The notes beneath the pieces are model-generated. The model ran no database searches, was not told where the DNA came from, and saw only the letters and a list, made by a program, of their open reading frames with translations. A DNA stretch of 37,613 nt from Treponema sp. (GTDB taxonomy: Bacteria; Spirochaetota; Spirochaetia; Treponematales; Treponemataceae): contig JAEEVR010000024.1 in NCBI GenBank assembly GCA_016290995.1, forward strand, positions 1 through 37,613, given 5' to 3'. Positions within the stretch are counted from its first letter, which is position 1, and each line of letters begins with the position of its first letter. The position numbers were made by a program, and so were the translations under genes. This document shows positions 29,883-37,613 of the stretch, piece by piece.

Positions 29883-30800
29883 ATGAATCAGATTCCTCTT
29901 TTGCAATTCAAGTCTTTGGCCGAGGCCTTGGTGTCTCTTTTTGGAACGTCAGTCGCGATACAGCAAACTGACAGGATTTCCGGCGGAGACATCAACAAGG
30001 CTTACGCCGTAACGCTTAACACCGGCGACAGAATTTTCATGAAGGCCAACGCCAAAGAAAACGTCGGCTTTTTTAAAGCCGAGGCCGCCGGCCTTTTTGC
30101 GATCGCGCAGACGGGAACCTTGGCCACGCCAAAAATTCTTTGCGCCGGAACGGACGACGGCCAAGAGGTCGGCTACAGTTTTTTGTTGATGGAATTGATT
30201 CAAAGCAAAAAGCCCGTTCAAGACTATTGGAAAATTTTTGGCCGCGAGTTGGCCGCGCTCCACAAGTCGGACGCAAGCGCTTTTTGCGATGGCGGCGCCT
30301 TTGGATTCTTTGAGGACAACTATGTCGGAGCCACGGCGCAAAGCAACGCTCCCAAAAAAACTTGGATAGAATTTTTTAGAGAGAGCCGCTTGGAGCCGCA
30401 ATTTAAAACGGCGGCCTCAAATTTCAGCAGCCAAGAAATGTCCCGCGTGACCAAATTGCTTGACCATTTGGACGACTTTTTGATCGAGCCAAAAAAGCCC
30501 AGCCTTATTCACGGCGACCTTTGGAGCGGCAACGTAATGGCCGGCCCCGACGGAAAGGCTATGCTGATAGACCCAGCCGCCTACGTTGGCAATTCCGAAG
30601 CCGACATTGCGATGACGGAATTGTTCGGGGGCTTTGCGCCGGAATTTTACCAAGCCTACCGCGAGGCAAATCCGATGCTGCCCGGCTATGAAAAGCGCCG
30701 CGACCTTTACAACCTTTACCAGCTTTTAAATCACCTTAACCTTTTTGGAAAAAGTTACCTTGGACCAGTTTTGAGCATTGTAGACGAATACGTCTCTTGA
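29883..30800 (+). CDS. Fructosamine kinase family protein
   Basis: 305 residues with an aminoglycoside-phosphotransferase-like kinase fold. Early motif DRISGGDINKAYAV, catalytic loop LIHGDLWSGNVM (Asp and Asn), metal site LIDPAAYVGNSEADIAM and the C-terminal LYQLLNHLNLFG match the fructosamine-kinase family. Members phosphorylate ketoamines (glycated amines) and help to repair or use glycated compounds. The exact substrate is unknown. Predicted leaderless start. Its 3' end overlaps the convergent YolD-like gene by 46 bases. Confidence 0.9.
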   Translation: MNQIPLLQFKSLAEALVSLFGTSVAIQQTDRISGGDINKAYAVTLNTGDRIFMKANAKENVGFFKAEAAGLFAIAQTGTLATPKILCAGTDDGQEVGYSFLLMELIQSKKPVQDYWKIFGRELAALHKSDASAFCDGGAFGFFEDNYVGATAQSNAPKKTWIEFFRESRLEPQFKTAASNFSSQEMSRVTKLLDHLDDFLIEPKKPSLIHGDLWSGNVMAGPDGKAMLIDPAAYVGNSEADIAMTELFGGFAPEFYQAYREANPMLPGYEKRRDLYNLYQLLNHLNLFGKSYLGPVLSIVDEYVS

Positions 30801-30967
30801 CTTGCGATCGCTTGCTCGAGCGTTTTGTCCAGTTCGTCTTGGTAGCCTGCCAGCGCGGAGAATGGCAAAAATATTTTGGCGCGCTGGGCGGGGCTCATGC
30901 GGTTTTTGAGCGAGGCTTCGTTCCATTCTGTGTTGATGATGTCGTCGTACTTTGATTTTTCGTTCAC
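30755..30967 (-). CDS. YolD-like small protein coupled to the Y-family polymerase
   Basis: 70 residues. The core MSPAQRAKIFLPFSALAGYQDELD matches, from memory, the short YolD-like proteins encoded after Y-family polymerases in many Firmicutes (pattern M-x-x-x-x-RA-x-x-F-x-PF-x-AL-x-GY). The GTG start overlaps the polymerase stop as GTGA, a sign of translational coupling. The function is unknown; YolD-type proteins are presumed accessory factors in SOS or translesion synthesis. The end lies inside the last 46 bases of the convergent kinase gene. Confidence 0.75.
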   Translation of the reverse strand: MNEKSKYDDIINTEWNEASLKNRMSPAQRAKIFLPFSALAGYQDELDKTLEQAIASQETYSSTMLKTGPR

Positions 30968-32331
30968 GCTTTGTGCCCTCCGATTTGCGCGTTGCGGTCG
31001 CGGGTAGTCGCGCCTTCTTCGTAGTCCGTTCCTTTTAAGAGCGCGTTTTTGCCAAACTTTTTTATTATGGCCAGCCGCGTTTCTTGCAGGCTGTCTTCTT
31101 TGGCGGAACTGTTGTCTTGGTCAAACAAAGTCGGCTGGCGCTGGCTTTGCGGAATCACGTTGTTGGCGTTGACATACATTCGGCGGACGAACCAATCACG
31201 GTTCACTATTTGTTCGTACAAGCCGACGATTGCCGCGACGATTTGGGCGGAGGAATTTGTCTCCGCGGAAAACGAGGCGCTTGCGTGCGCGGGCTTTGGA
31301 GCGAGCCTTCCGTAGTAGTCGGAACAAAGCTCTCCGTCAAAGCCGTCGATTTCCAATGTGGAGCTGTCGTAGCAAACGGCAATCGTCACGCTGGACGCCA
31401 CCAATTTTTTTTGGAACAAATCCAGCGCCAAGGCTTCGGCCATTTCGCGCGCGACGATTTTTCCTTTTTCGTAATCGTAGGCGCAATGAAGGACTTGCCC
31501 GCTTCCAAGGCTCTTTGCGCTCGATCGGTAATTTTTTATGTCCTTCATTTGAACGCTTTCGCGACCCCAAGCGTGGTCGATTAAAATTTCCGCGTCGATT
31601 CCAAATTCGTCGTAAAGAAAGCGCGGGGCTTGTAGCGAGGCGCGGGCAAGGTCGCCCATCGTGTAAATGCAGCGCCTTTCAAGCCGTCGCGCGGTTCCGT
31701 TTCCAATCCGCCAAAAGTCGGTCAGGGGCTTGTGGTCCCACAACTCGCGGCGGTAAGTCATCTCGTCAAGCTCCGCGATTCGCGCGCCGTTTTTGTCGGC
31801 TTTCATCCGCTTGGCCCAAATGTCCATCGCGATTTTGCAAAGGTAAAGGTTGGGAGCGATTCCGGCGGTTGCGGTGATTCCGGTTTCTTCCAAAATCGCT
31901 CCGATCACTTTTTGCGTAAGGGCGCGCGCGTTGGTTTTGTAAAAAGAAAGGTAGCTTGTCGCGTCGATAAAAACTTCGTCGATTGAGTAAACGTGAATGT
32001 CTTCCGGTGCGAAAAAGCGCAAGTAAATGCCGTAGATTTGCGCGGACACTTTTATGTAGTGGGCCATGCGCGGCGGAGCGACGATGTATTCCAAATCTTT
32101 TCCGCTTTGCCGCTTTACTTCGCGCGCTTTTTGTTCCACTTCAAAAAGGCGGCAGCGGCCTCCGATTCCGTAAGCCTTTAGCGCGGGAGTGACGGCAAGG
32201 CAAATTGTCTTGCTGGTGCGGCTTGCGTCCGCCACGACCAATTTGGCCGTCAAAGGATCCAAGCCGCGCTCCCTGCATTCCACCGAGGCGTAAAAAGATT
32301 TTAGGTCAATCGCGATGTAAGTTTTTTGCAT
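30964..32331 (-). CDS. Y-family DNA polymerase (DinB/UmuC-like)
   Basis: 455 residues. Catalytic site: YIAIDLKSFYASVEC (D9) and YSIDEVFID (D118, E119). Finger/palm regions, a helix-hairpin-helix thumb part (LTDFWRIGNGTARRLERRCIYTMGDLA) and the little-finger domain follow. Near the end, QPTLFD is a beta-clamp binding motif (Q-x-x-L-F). Such enzymes copy damaged DNA with low fidelity. Length and the YolD-like partner place it closer to the UvrX/UmuC-type group than to E. coli DinB. A TATAAT box 9 bases before the ATG would give a leader of only a few bases. No LexA site is recognised near it. Confidence 0.92.
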   Translation of the reverse strand: MQKTYIAIDLKSFYASVECRERGLDPLTAKLVVADASRTSKTICLAVTPALKAYGIGGRCRLFEVEQKAREVKRQSGKDLEYIVAPPRMAHYIKVSAQIYGIYLRFFAPEDIHVYSIDEVFIDATSYLSFYKTNARALTQKVIGAILEETGITATAGIAPNLYLCKIAMDIWAKRMKADKNGARIAELDEMTYRRELWDHKPLTDFWRIGNGTARRLERRCIYTMGDLARASLQAPRFLYDEFGIDAEILIDHAWGRESVQMKDIKNYRSSAKSLGSGQVLHCAYDYEKGKIVAREMAEALALDLFQKKLVASSVTIAVCYDSSTLEIDGFDGELCSDYYGRLAPKPAHASASFSAETNSSAQIVAAIVGLYEQIVNRDWFVRRMYVNANNVIPQSQRQPTLFDQDNSSAKEDSLQETRLAIIKKFGKNALLKGTDYEEGATTRDRNAQIGGHKA

Positions 32332-32340
32332 TGGCGTTCC

Positions 32341-32346
32341 ATTATA
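32341..32346 (-). promoter_or_regulatory. -10 box of the polymerase operon
   Basis: TATAAT on the minus strand, 9 bases before ATG 32331, predicting a 2-3 base leader. The hexamer at 17 bases is TAGCAA. Confidence 0.5.
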
Positions 32347-32390
32347 TCTTTCTTCTCATTCTTTTGCTAGCGTAAATTAAAAAGAGCGTG

Positions 32391-32396
32391 TATAAT
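32391..32396 (+). promoter_or_regulatory. -10 box of the histidine phosphatase gene, leaderless type
   Basis: TATAAT followed by 6 bases and ATG 32403. The frame also has a GTG at 32388, but that would lie before the -10 box. Confidence 0.6.
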
Positions 32397-32402
32397 AAAA
32401 GA

Positions 32403-33119
32403 ATGAGAATCGTGTTTATTCGGCATGGCGACCCCAACTACGAAAAAGACTGCCTGACGCCGCTTGGGAAAAAAGAGGCTCTTGTCGTGGCCAAGCGTTT
32501 GAAAAAAATCGGAACGGAAGAGCCCGCCGCTAAAATCAAAAAAATATATTCTTCGCCGTTAGGACGCGCCCGCCAAACCGCCGACGCCGCCGCAAAAATT
32601 TTGCGCTTGGACATAGAAACTTTGGATTATATGAAAGAGATTTCTTGGAGCGGCGACGACCTTCCTTGCGGCGGCCATCCTTGGACCTTGTCAGGCTGGC
32701 TTGTCGATAAAGAGAATTTTGACTTTGCAAAAAACGATTGGCGGACGCATCCGTATTTTAAGGACAACCAAGCGCGCCTTGACTGCCAAAACATCGCGGC
32801 GGGCATCGACCAATTTTTGTCGCGATACGGTTACCGCCACGAAGGAAACAGATTGTTTTGCGAGCGCGGAACGGATGAGACAGTCGCGATTTTTGCCCAC
32901 GGCGGATCAATCGCATGCGTTTTTGCCCACTTGATGGGAATGCCGCTTCCATACGCGCTAAGCTCTATGTTCCTTGCGCACACTTCGATAAGCGTTTTGA
33001 ATTTTCCCTCCAGGCCGGGCGAATGGATTCACCCGATTTTGGAATTGTTCAACGACGCGGCTCATATCGTTCCGCTGACAAAAACCAAGCGAGGAATCCA
33101 GGTGCAGGAAAAGAATTGA
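32403..33119 (+). CDS. Histidine phosphatase superfamily protein
   Basis: 238 residues. The catalytic RHG motif is at the N-terminus (MRIVFIRHGDPNYEKDCLTPLG), followed by IYSSPLGRARQTADAAA with the second Arg, and a late AHGGSIACVFAH with the second catalytic His. The superfamily includes phosphoglycerate mutases and many small-molecule phosphatases. The protein is probably a phosphatase of unknown substrate. ATG 32403 is preferred over GTG 32388 because the latter overlaps the promoter. Its stop codon lies within the -35 box of hsdR. Confidence 0.88.
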   Translation: MRIVFIRHGDPNYEKDCLTPLGKKEALVVAKRLKKIGTEEPAAKIKKIYSSPLGRARQTADAAAKILRLDIETLDYMKEISWSGDDLPCGGHPWTLSGWLVDKENFDFAKNDWRTHPYFKDNQARLDCQNIAAGIDQFLSRYGYRHEGNRLFCERGTDETVAIFAHGGSIACVFAHLMGMPLPYALSSMFLAHTSISVLNFPSRPGEWIHPILELFNDAAHIVPLTKTKRGIQVQEKN

Positions 33120-33144
33120 AAATTCAATAAAAGCGTGGTATCAT
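33116..33144 (+). promoter_or_regulatory. Promoter of the hsd operon, leaderless type
   Basis: TTGAAA (33116-33121), exactly 17 bases, TATCAT (33139-33144), then 7 bases to ATG 33152. The -35 box overlaps the stop of the preceding gene. Confidence 0.6.
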
Positions 33145-33151
33145 TGTTTTA

Positions 33152-35644
33152 ATGAGCGACATTTTTGAAAAAAAGGAAATGTCTGAAGAAGACATCAAGC
33201 TACAATATATTACTCCTGCTTTGACCGCAAAATGGGATGTCAAAAAAATCACAATGGAAACTTCTCCCGTCAACAATTTTACGGACGGAAAAGTGCGCAT
33301 AAAAGGCAACATACCAAGCCGCGATAAAGGAAAGCGCTGTGATTACGTTCTTTGGCATAACAAGGGAACGCCGCTTGCTATCGTAGAGGCAAAGGACAAC
33401 AACCATTCTTCTTCATTTGGAATGCAACAGGCAATTGCTTATGGCGTGATGATGAACGTTCCCTTTGTGTACACCTCTAATGGCGACAGTTTTTTTGAGC
33501 ATGATTTTACGACAGGCCTTGAAAGAGAGTTTCCGCTGGCGGAATTTCCAACAGCGGAAGAGCTTATGGCAAGGTGGAAAAAAGACGCTGTCGAGAAAAA
33601 CTTTGAGGCGATAGACAAAAAGCGATATTACATAGACGGAAAATCAGAAGTATACGACGTTCCGCTTTATTTTGAAGAAAAGCTGATGGACACGCCCTTC
33701 TATTCCGGAGCGGACTGCTATCCGCCGCGCTATTACCAGCGCAACGCGGTAAACAGAACGCTGGAAGCGATTTCAAAAAGGCAAGACCGCATTCTTATCG
33801 CTATGGCCACCGGAACCGGCAAAACCTATACCGCCTTCCAAATCGTTTGGCGTTTGATTGAATCGGGAACAAAAAAGAAAGTCCTTTACCTTGCCGACAG
33901 AAACAATCTTGTGGACCAATCCATTCAGCAGGACTTTAAGCCGCTTGAAAAAGTGATTCATAAAATCAACTTTCAAAAAGAGGACAAGTCAAAAATCTCC
34001 GCTTATCAGGTTTACTTTGCGCTTTACCAGCAGCTGGATTCCGCAAAGCGTCATGGCGAAGAAGACGAAGAAACGGAAGAAGAAATCGAGCTTGAGATTT
34101 CAAAATACAAGGAATTCTTTACACCGGACTTTTTTGACTTGATTATTGTTGACGAATGTCATCGAGGTTCCGCAAAGGCTGATTCACGCTGGCGAAAGAT
34201 TCTTGACTACTTTAACGGAGCGACCCAAATCGGCATGACCGCCACTCCAAAAGAAACAAAGTACGTTTCCAACATCGATTACTTTGGAGAGCCGGTTTAT
34301 TCATATAGTCTTAAACAAGGAATCGAAGATGGCTTCCTTGCGCCGTTCAAAGTGATTAACGTTCATACAAACATAGACGACGGCTGGCGGCCAAGAAAAG
34401 GACAAAAAGACATTGACGGAAACGAAATTGAAGACCGCGAGTACAATCTTTCTGACTACGATTACAGCATAATCATTCAAGACCGAATTGACGAAGTTGC
34501 GACCGAAATCACCAAGTACCTAAAAGAAACAGACCGCATGTCAAAGACCATTGTCTTCTGTCCTACAGAAGACGCCGCCGAAAGAATGAGAGTCGCCTTG
34601 AACAACTTGAACACCGACATGATTTTGCGCGACGCTCAGGGAAACGTTAAGGAACAGTATGTTGTCCGCATTACTGGAAGCGACAAATATGGCAAGGACA
34701 AGCTTGACTATTTTATTTCTGTTGGAGAGCCGTATCCAGTAATCGCCACAACTTCAAAACTGCTTTCTACCGGAAGCGATTGCAAAATGGTAAAGCTGAT
34801 TGTCATTGACGAGCTGATTAATTCAATGACGGAGTTCAAGCAAATTATTGGACGCGGAACCCGTCTAAGATACGATGAAGGAAAGACACATTTTGCGATT
34901 ATGGACTTTCGTCGCGTAAGCCGATTGTTCGCCGACCCTGAATGGGACGGTGAGATTGAGCAGAGCGATGATTATGATCCAAACGCTAAGCCAAAAACGC
35001 TGCCGCAACCAACAGACACGGACGACCCCAGCGGCGGTGACAGCCCGGATAGTACCGACCATCCAGGCTCAAACCCAAAACCGATTGTCGGACGGGGCGG
35101 CGTAAGAGTGGATGTGCTCCAGCGCCTTGTTTCGATCTACGACACCGACGGAAAGCTTTTAAAGCAAGAATCAATCGAAGATTACACAAAAGAGAGCATT
35201 CTTGGAACATACCAAACGCTTGAAAATTTCATTCAAACTTGGAACGGTGAGCAAAAAAAAGAAATCATCCGCAACATGCTCAAAGAAAAAGGCATCGACC
35301 TTGAACTAATCAAAAAAGACCAGAATATGACAGATGTAGACGACTTTGATTTTATCTGTCATATTGCGTTTAATCAAAAGCCGCTTACAAGAAGAGAGCG
35401 AGCTGAGAATGTAAAGAAACGAGACCTCTTTGGAAAATACGGTGAGGCTGCCAGAGAAGTTATAAATGCCCTTTTGGATAAATATGCTGAACTTGGCATT
35501 TACGACATTGAGTCAACGGAAATTCTAAAGCAAAACCCATTCACAAAATACGGAAAGCCCGCCCGCATTGCCGCTTTGTTTGGCGGAAACGACAAATACC
35601 GCCAGGCAATAAAAGAGCTAGAAGCTGAACTTTATGCAGCATAA
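33152..35644 (+). CDS. hsdR: Type I restriction endonuclease, R subunit
   Basis: 830 residues. The N-terminal nuclease domain has D64, then E79-A-K81 (CDYVL..., IVEAKDNN), the PD-(D/E)xK site. The translocase motor follows: Walker A MATGTGKTYTA (218-228), DECHRG (334-339) and TATP, with a second RecA-like half around TIVFCPTEDAAERM and IIGRGTRLR. The C-terminal ~130 residues (PLTRRERAENVKKRDLFGKYG...) match the EcoEI_R_C domain. The subunit cuts DNA after translocation when the specificity complex meets an unmethylated site. 21 bases separate it from hsdM. Base and codon use is more AT-rich than in the rest of the window, as for a transferred defence island. Confidence 0.95.
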   Translation: MSDIFEKKEMSEEDIKLQYITPALTAKWDVKKITMETSPVNNFTDGKVRIKGNIPSRDKGKRCDYVLWHNKGTPLAIVEAKDNNHSSSFGMQQAIAYGVMMNVPFVYTSNGDSFFEHDFTTGLEREFPLAEFPTAEELMARWKKDAVEKNFEAIDKKRYYIDGKSEVYDVPLYFEEKLMDTPFYSGADCYPPRYYQRNAVNRTLEAISKRQDRILIAMATGTGKTYTAFQIVWRLIESGTKKKVLYLADRNNLVDQSIQQDFKPLEKVIHKINFQKEDKSKISAYQVYFALYQQLDSAKRHGEEDEETEEEIELEISKYKEFFTPDFFDLIIVDECHRGSAKADSRWRKILDYFNGATQIGMTATPKETKYVSNIDYFGEPVYSYSLKQGIEDGFLAPFKVINVHTNIDDGWRPRKGQKDIDGNEIEDREYNLSDYDYSIIIQDRIDEVATEITKYLKETDRMSKTIVFCPTEDAAERMRVALNNLNTDMILRDAQGNVKEQYVVRITGSDKYGKDKLDYFISVGEPYPVIATTSKLLSTGSDCKMVKLIVIDELINSMTEFKQIIGRGTRLRYDEGKTHFAIMDFRRVSRLFADPEWDGEIEQSDDYDPNAKPKTLPQPTDTDDPSGGDSPDSTDHPGSNPKPIVGRGGVRVDVLQRLVSIYDTDGKLLKQESIEDYTKESILGTYQTLENFIQTWNGEQKKEIIRNMLKEKGIDLELIKKDQNMTDVDDFDFICHIAFNQKPLTRRERAENVKKRDLFGKYGEAAREVINALLDKYAELGIYDIESTEILKQNPFTKYGKPARIAALFGGNDKYRQAIKELEAELYAA

Positions 35645-35665
35645 AAAATATATAGGTGTGAATAA

Positions 35666-37168
35666 ATGAGCAACTTGAGCAGTTTTGTAAAACGCATTCG
35701 CGACGTAATGCGAAACGACGCCGGCATCAACGGCGACGCGCAGAGAATTGAGCAGCTGGCATGGATGCTGTTCCTAAAAGTGTATGACGCAAAAGAAGAA
35801 GACTGGGAATTTGAAGATGAAAAATATGAATCAATAATTCCTGAGGAACTTCGCTGGCGCAACTGGGCTCACACAGAAAACCAAGGCGACGGCCTTACCG
35901 GTGACAAGCTCTTAAACTTTGTGAACAATAAGCTTTTTCCGACGCTCAAAAACCTTGAAATCTCGCCCGACACGCCAATCCGACAAAGCATTGTGCGCAC
36001 AACTTTTGAAGACGCTAACAACTACATGAAAGACGGTGTGCTTCTTCGCCAGATTGCAAATATTATTGACGAACTTGATTTTGGAAGCTACGAAGAAACT
36101 CACGCCTTTGGAGAAATCTACGAAACAATTCTTAAGGAACTGCAAAGCGCGGGAAGCGCGGGCGAATTCTACACTCCGCGAGCCGTGACGCAATTTATGG
36201 CAAAAATGATAAAGCCGCAAATTGGCGAGACAATGGCGGACTTTGCTTGCGGAACGGGAGGCTTTCTTTCCAGCTGGATAAAAGAGCTTGAAGAAGTAAA
36301 AAATGCGAAGGGCAGCGTCACAAACAAAGAGTCGGAAAAAATCTACAACTCGATTTACGCCGTGGAAAAAAAGCAGTTTCCGTATATGCTTTGTGTCACA
36401 AATATGCTCCTGCACGGAATTGACAGCCCAAAGGTTTATCACGGAAACTCCCTCATTTACAAACTTTTGGACTACACGCAGAAAGACGCTTTTAACGTAA
36501 TTCTTATGAACCCGCCCTACGGCGGAAGCGAAAAGGACGACATAAAACAGAATTTTCCGGCAGATTTGCGTTCAAGTGAAACTGCTGATTTGTTTATGGC
36601 AGTTATTATGTACCGCCTTAAGAAAGCTGGCCGCGCTGCAGTAATTGTTCCAGATGGATTCCTGTTCGGAAACGACAACGCAAAGAATAATCTTAAGAAA
36701 AAGCTTCTTACAGATTTTAACCTTCATACAATCGTCCGCTTGCCTGGAAGCGTATTCAGCCCATACACAAGCATTACAACAAACATTCTTTTCTTCAATA
36801 ATGAAGAGCCGACTGGAAAGACCTGGTTCTACCGCGTAGATATTCCGAGCGACCGAAAGCACTTTAGCAAAACCAAGCCGATGGAATTAAAGCACTTTGA
36901 TGACTGTATAGCCTGGTGGAATGCTCGCAAAGAAATTACAGACGCAGAGGGAAATCCAAAAGCAAAATGCTACGCCGCGCAGGAACTTATTGATTCAAAT
37001 TACAATTTTGACGTGTGCGGCTATCCTCACGAAGAAGAAGAAATCTTGAGCGTCGCCGAGACAATCCAAAACTACGAAGAAAAACGGACAAAGCTTAATG
37101 CTGACATAGATAATCTTCTTGCGCAGATTACAGAGCTCTATCAGAAAGCGCAGAAAGGGGAGGTGTGA
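35666..37168 (+). CDS. hsdM: Type I restriction-modification DNA methyltransferase, M subunit
   Basis: 500 residues. The N-terminal helical HsdM_N domain (VKRIRDVMRNDAGINGDAQRIEQLAWMLFLK) is followed by the N6-adenine methyltransferase domain: EFYTPRAVTQFMAK, SAM motif FACGTGGFL (193-201) and catalytic NPPYGG (282-287). It ends in a coiled-coil-like helix (ETIQNYEEKRTKLNADIDNLLAQITELYQ) that usually packs on the specificity subunit. It methylates adenine in the host recognition site. The stop overlaps the next ORF as TGATG. Confidence 0.95.
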   Translation: MSNLSSFVKRIRDVMRNDAGINGDAQRIEQLAWMLFLKVYDAKEEDWEFEDEKYESIIPEELRWRNWAHTENQGDGLTGDKLLNFVNNKLFPTLKNLEISPDTPIRQSIVRTTFEDANNYMKDGVLLRQIANIIDELDFGSYEETHAFGEIYETILKELQSAGSAGEFYTPRAVTQFMAKMIKPQIGETMADFACGTGGFLSSWIKELEEVKNAKGSVTNKESEKIYNSIYAVEKKQFPYMLCVTNMLLHGIDSPKVYHGNSLIYKLLDYTQKDAFNVILMNPPYGGSEKDDIKQNFPADLRSSETADLFMAVIMYRLKKAGRAAVIVPDGFLFGNDNAKNNLKKKLLTDFNLHTIVRLPGSVFSPYTSITTNILFFNNEEPTGKTWFYRVDIPSDRKHFSKTKPMELKHFDDCIAWWNARKEITDAEGNPKAKCYAAQELIDSNYNFDVCGYPHEEEEILSVAETIQNYEEKRTKLNADIDNLLAQITELYQKAQKGEV

Positions 37169-37613
37169 TGCCAGAAAAAAAACATGGCTATGCCAGTTAT
37201 AAACGCGCGGAGCTTCTCTCAATTTTAAAACCATTTTTAGGTAAAATTGTAAACATTCAAACTGGCATAGAAGCTAATCTTTCAAAGCATTCAATTGACA
37301 AAATGACAAGCGCAAAGGCTTTGGAAAAGTCAAAGAAAAATGGATTTACGCTGAACGAGCATTTTGAGCTTGCCGCAAAGATTAAGCCTCTTTATGAGTC
37401 GGCGATTTTAGTTACATCTCATGGCAACCTAAAGAATCCAGACGATCCAAATGTCCTTTCAATAAAAAGATTTGTTTCTGCCGCTATTTTACAAAGCGGT
37501 AGAAAGGCAGATGTGTTGATTACTGTAAAAGAAAGCATTGCGAACGGACACAGAATATATTCAATAGAACTTGATGAAATAAATAAAGCCTCCGAAAGAT
37601 TCGAAGGCTTGAG
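37168..37613 (+). CDS. LPD3-like protein in the hsd operon (3' end outside window)
   Basis: The frame is open for 148 codons to the window end. ATG overlaps the hsdM stop (TGATG) with GGGGAGG 4-5 bases upstream, so it is coupled to hsdM. The product is not recognisable as HsdS: no specificity domain or S-type repeat is seen. It reads MPEKKHGYASYKRAELLSIL..., then NLSKHSIDKMTSAKALEKS, NEHFELAAKIKPLYESAILV, LSIKRFVSAAIL, and RKADVLITVKESIANGHRIY followed by SIELDEINKA. This resembles, from memory, the LPD3 domain of phage/ICE polyvalent proteins and related barnase/EndoU/RelE-fold families, with strand pattern A(D/Y)-x-T-V-K-E and H-x-IY-SIEL. Function is not shown; an RNase-like or protein-associated role is inference. 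Confidence 0.65.
   Translation, partial: MPEKKHGYASYKRAELLSILKPFLGKIVNIQTGIEANLSKHSIDKMTSAKALEKSKKNGFTLNEHFELAAKIKPLYESAILVTSHGNLKNPDDPNVLSIKRFVSAAILQSGRKADVLITVKESIANGHRIYSIELDEINKASERFEGL

Overview
The window looks like chromosomal DNA of a spirochaete, most likely Treponema or a close relative. This is an inference from the combination of genes: an outer membrane (Omp85-like barrel, a second barrel-like protein), lipoproteins with relaxed lipoboxes, RlpA, a PPDK of fermentative type, a TrpXYZ-like ABC cassette, and moderate GC. No rRNA or species marker is present, so the genus is not proven.

Layout. 1-4.9 kb (+): end of an ATP-grasp ligase, an OLD-like AAA/TOPRIM protein, a DUF362-ferredoxin protein and a MATE efflux pump, closed by a bidirectional terminator. 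4.9-7.7 kb (-): ornithine carbamoyltransferase, glutamate 5-kinase (proB) and a D-2-hydroxyacid dehydrogenase in one operon. A secreted serine hydrolase (+) separates these from proA (-), a small unknown protein, a lipoprotein phosphoesterase and a barrel-like protein (8.9-12.4 kb). 12.4-13.0 kb is non-coding: a tRNA-Ala with its terminator, a large imperfect palindrome, and a highly structured RNA resembling HEARO/IscB omega RNA with no nuclease gene beside it. 13.0-20.4 kb: GerMN membrane protein (-), long-chain acyl-CoA ligase (+), sodium-coupled amino-acid symporter (-) and PPDK (+) with an unusual Lys/Ala-rich tail. 20.5-24.6 kb: a small His-rich periplasmic protein divergent from an OmpR/PhoR-type two-component pair followed by a small Omp85-like protein, an arrangement like cpxP/cpxRA. 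24.6-29.8 kb: methyltransferase, ABC transporter (binding lipoprotein, permease, ATPase), RlpA and an EamA permease. 29.9-33.1 kb: fructosamine-kinase-like protein, dinB-like polymerase with a coupled YolD-like small protein, and a histidine phosphatase. 33.1 kb to the end: type I restriction genes hsdR and hsdM, followed not by hsdS but by an ORF with an LPD3-like (polyvalent protein/nuclease-fold associated) look that runs off the window.

How it works together. proB and proA, with the carbamoyltransferase, connect arginine/ornithine and proline metabolism. The two-component system, its CpxP-like neighbour and the Omp85-like protein look like an envelope-stress module. The ABC genes form one uptake system. 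The hsd genes form a defence island with a more AT-rich, different codon style. A recurring regulatory theme is that many first genes have a good -10 box only 5-7 bases before the start codon, which predicts leaderless mRNAs; internal operon genes instead carry Shine-Dalgarno sequences. This rule corrects several gene starts.
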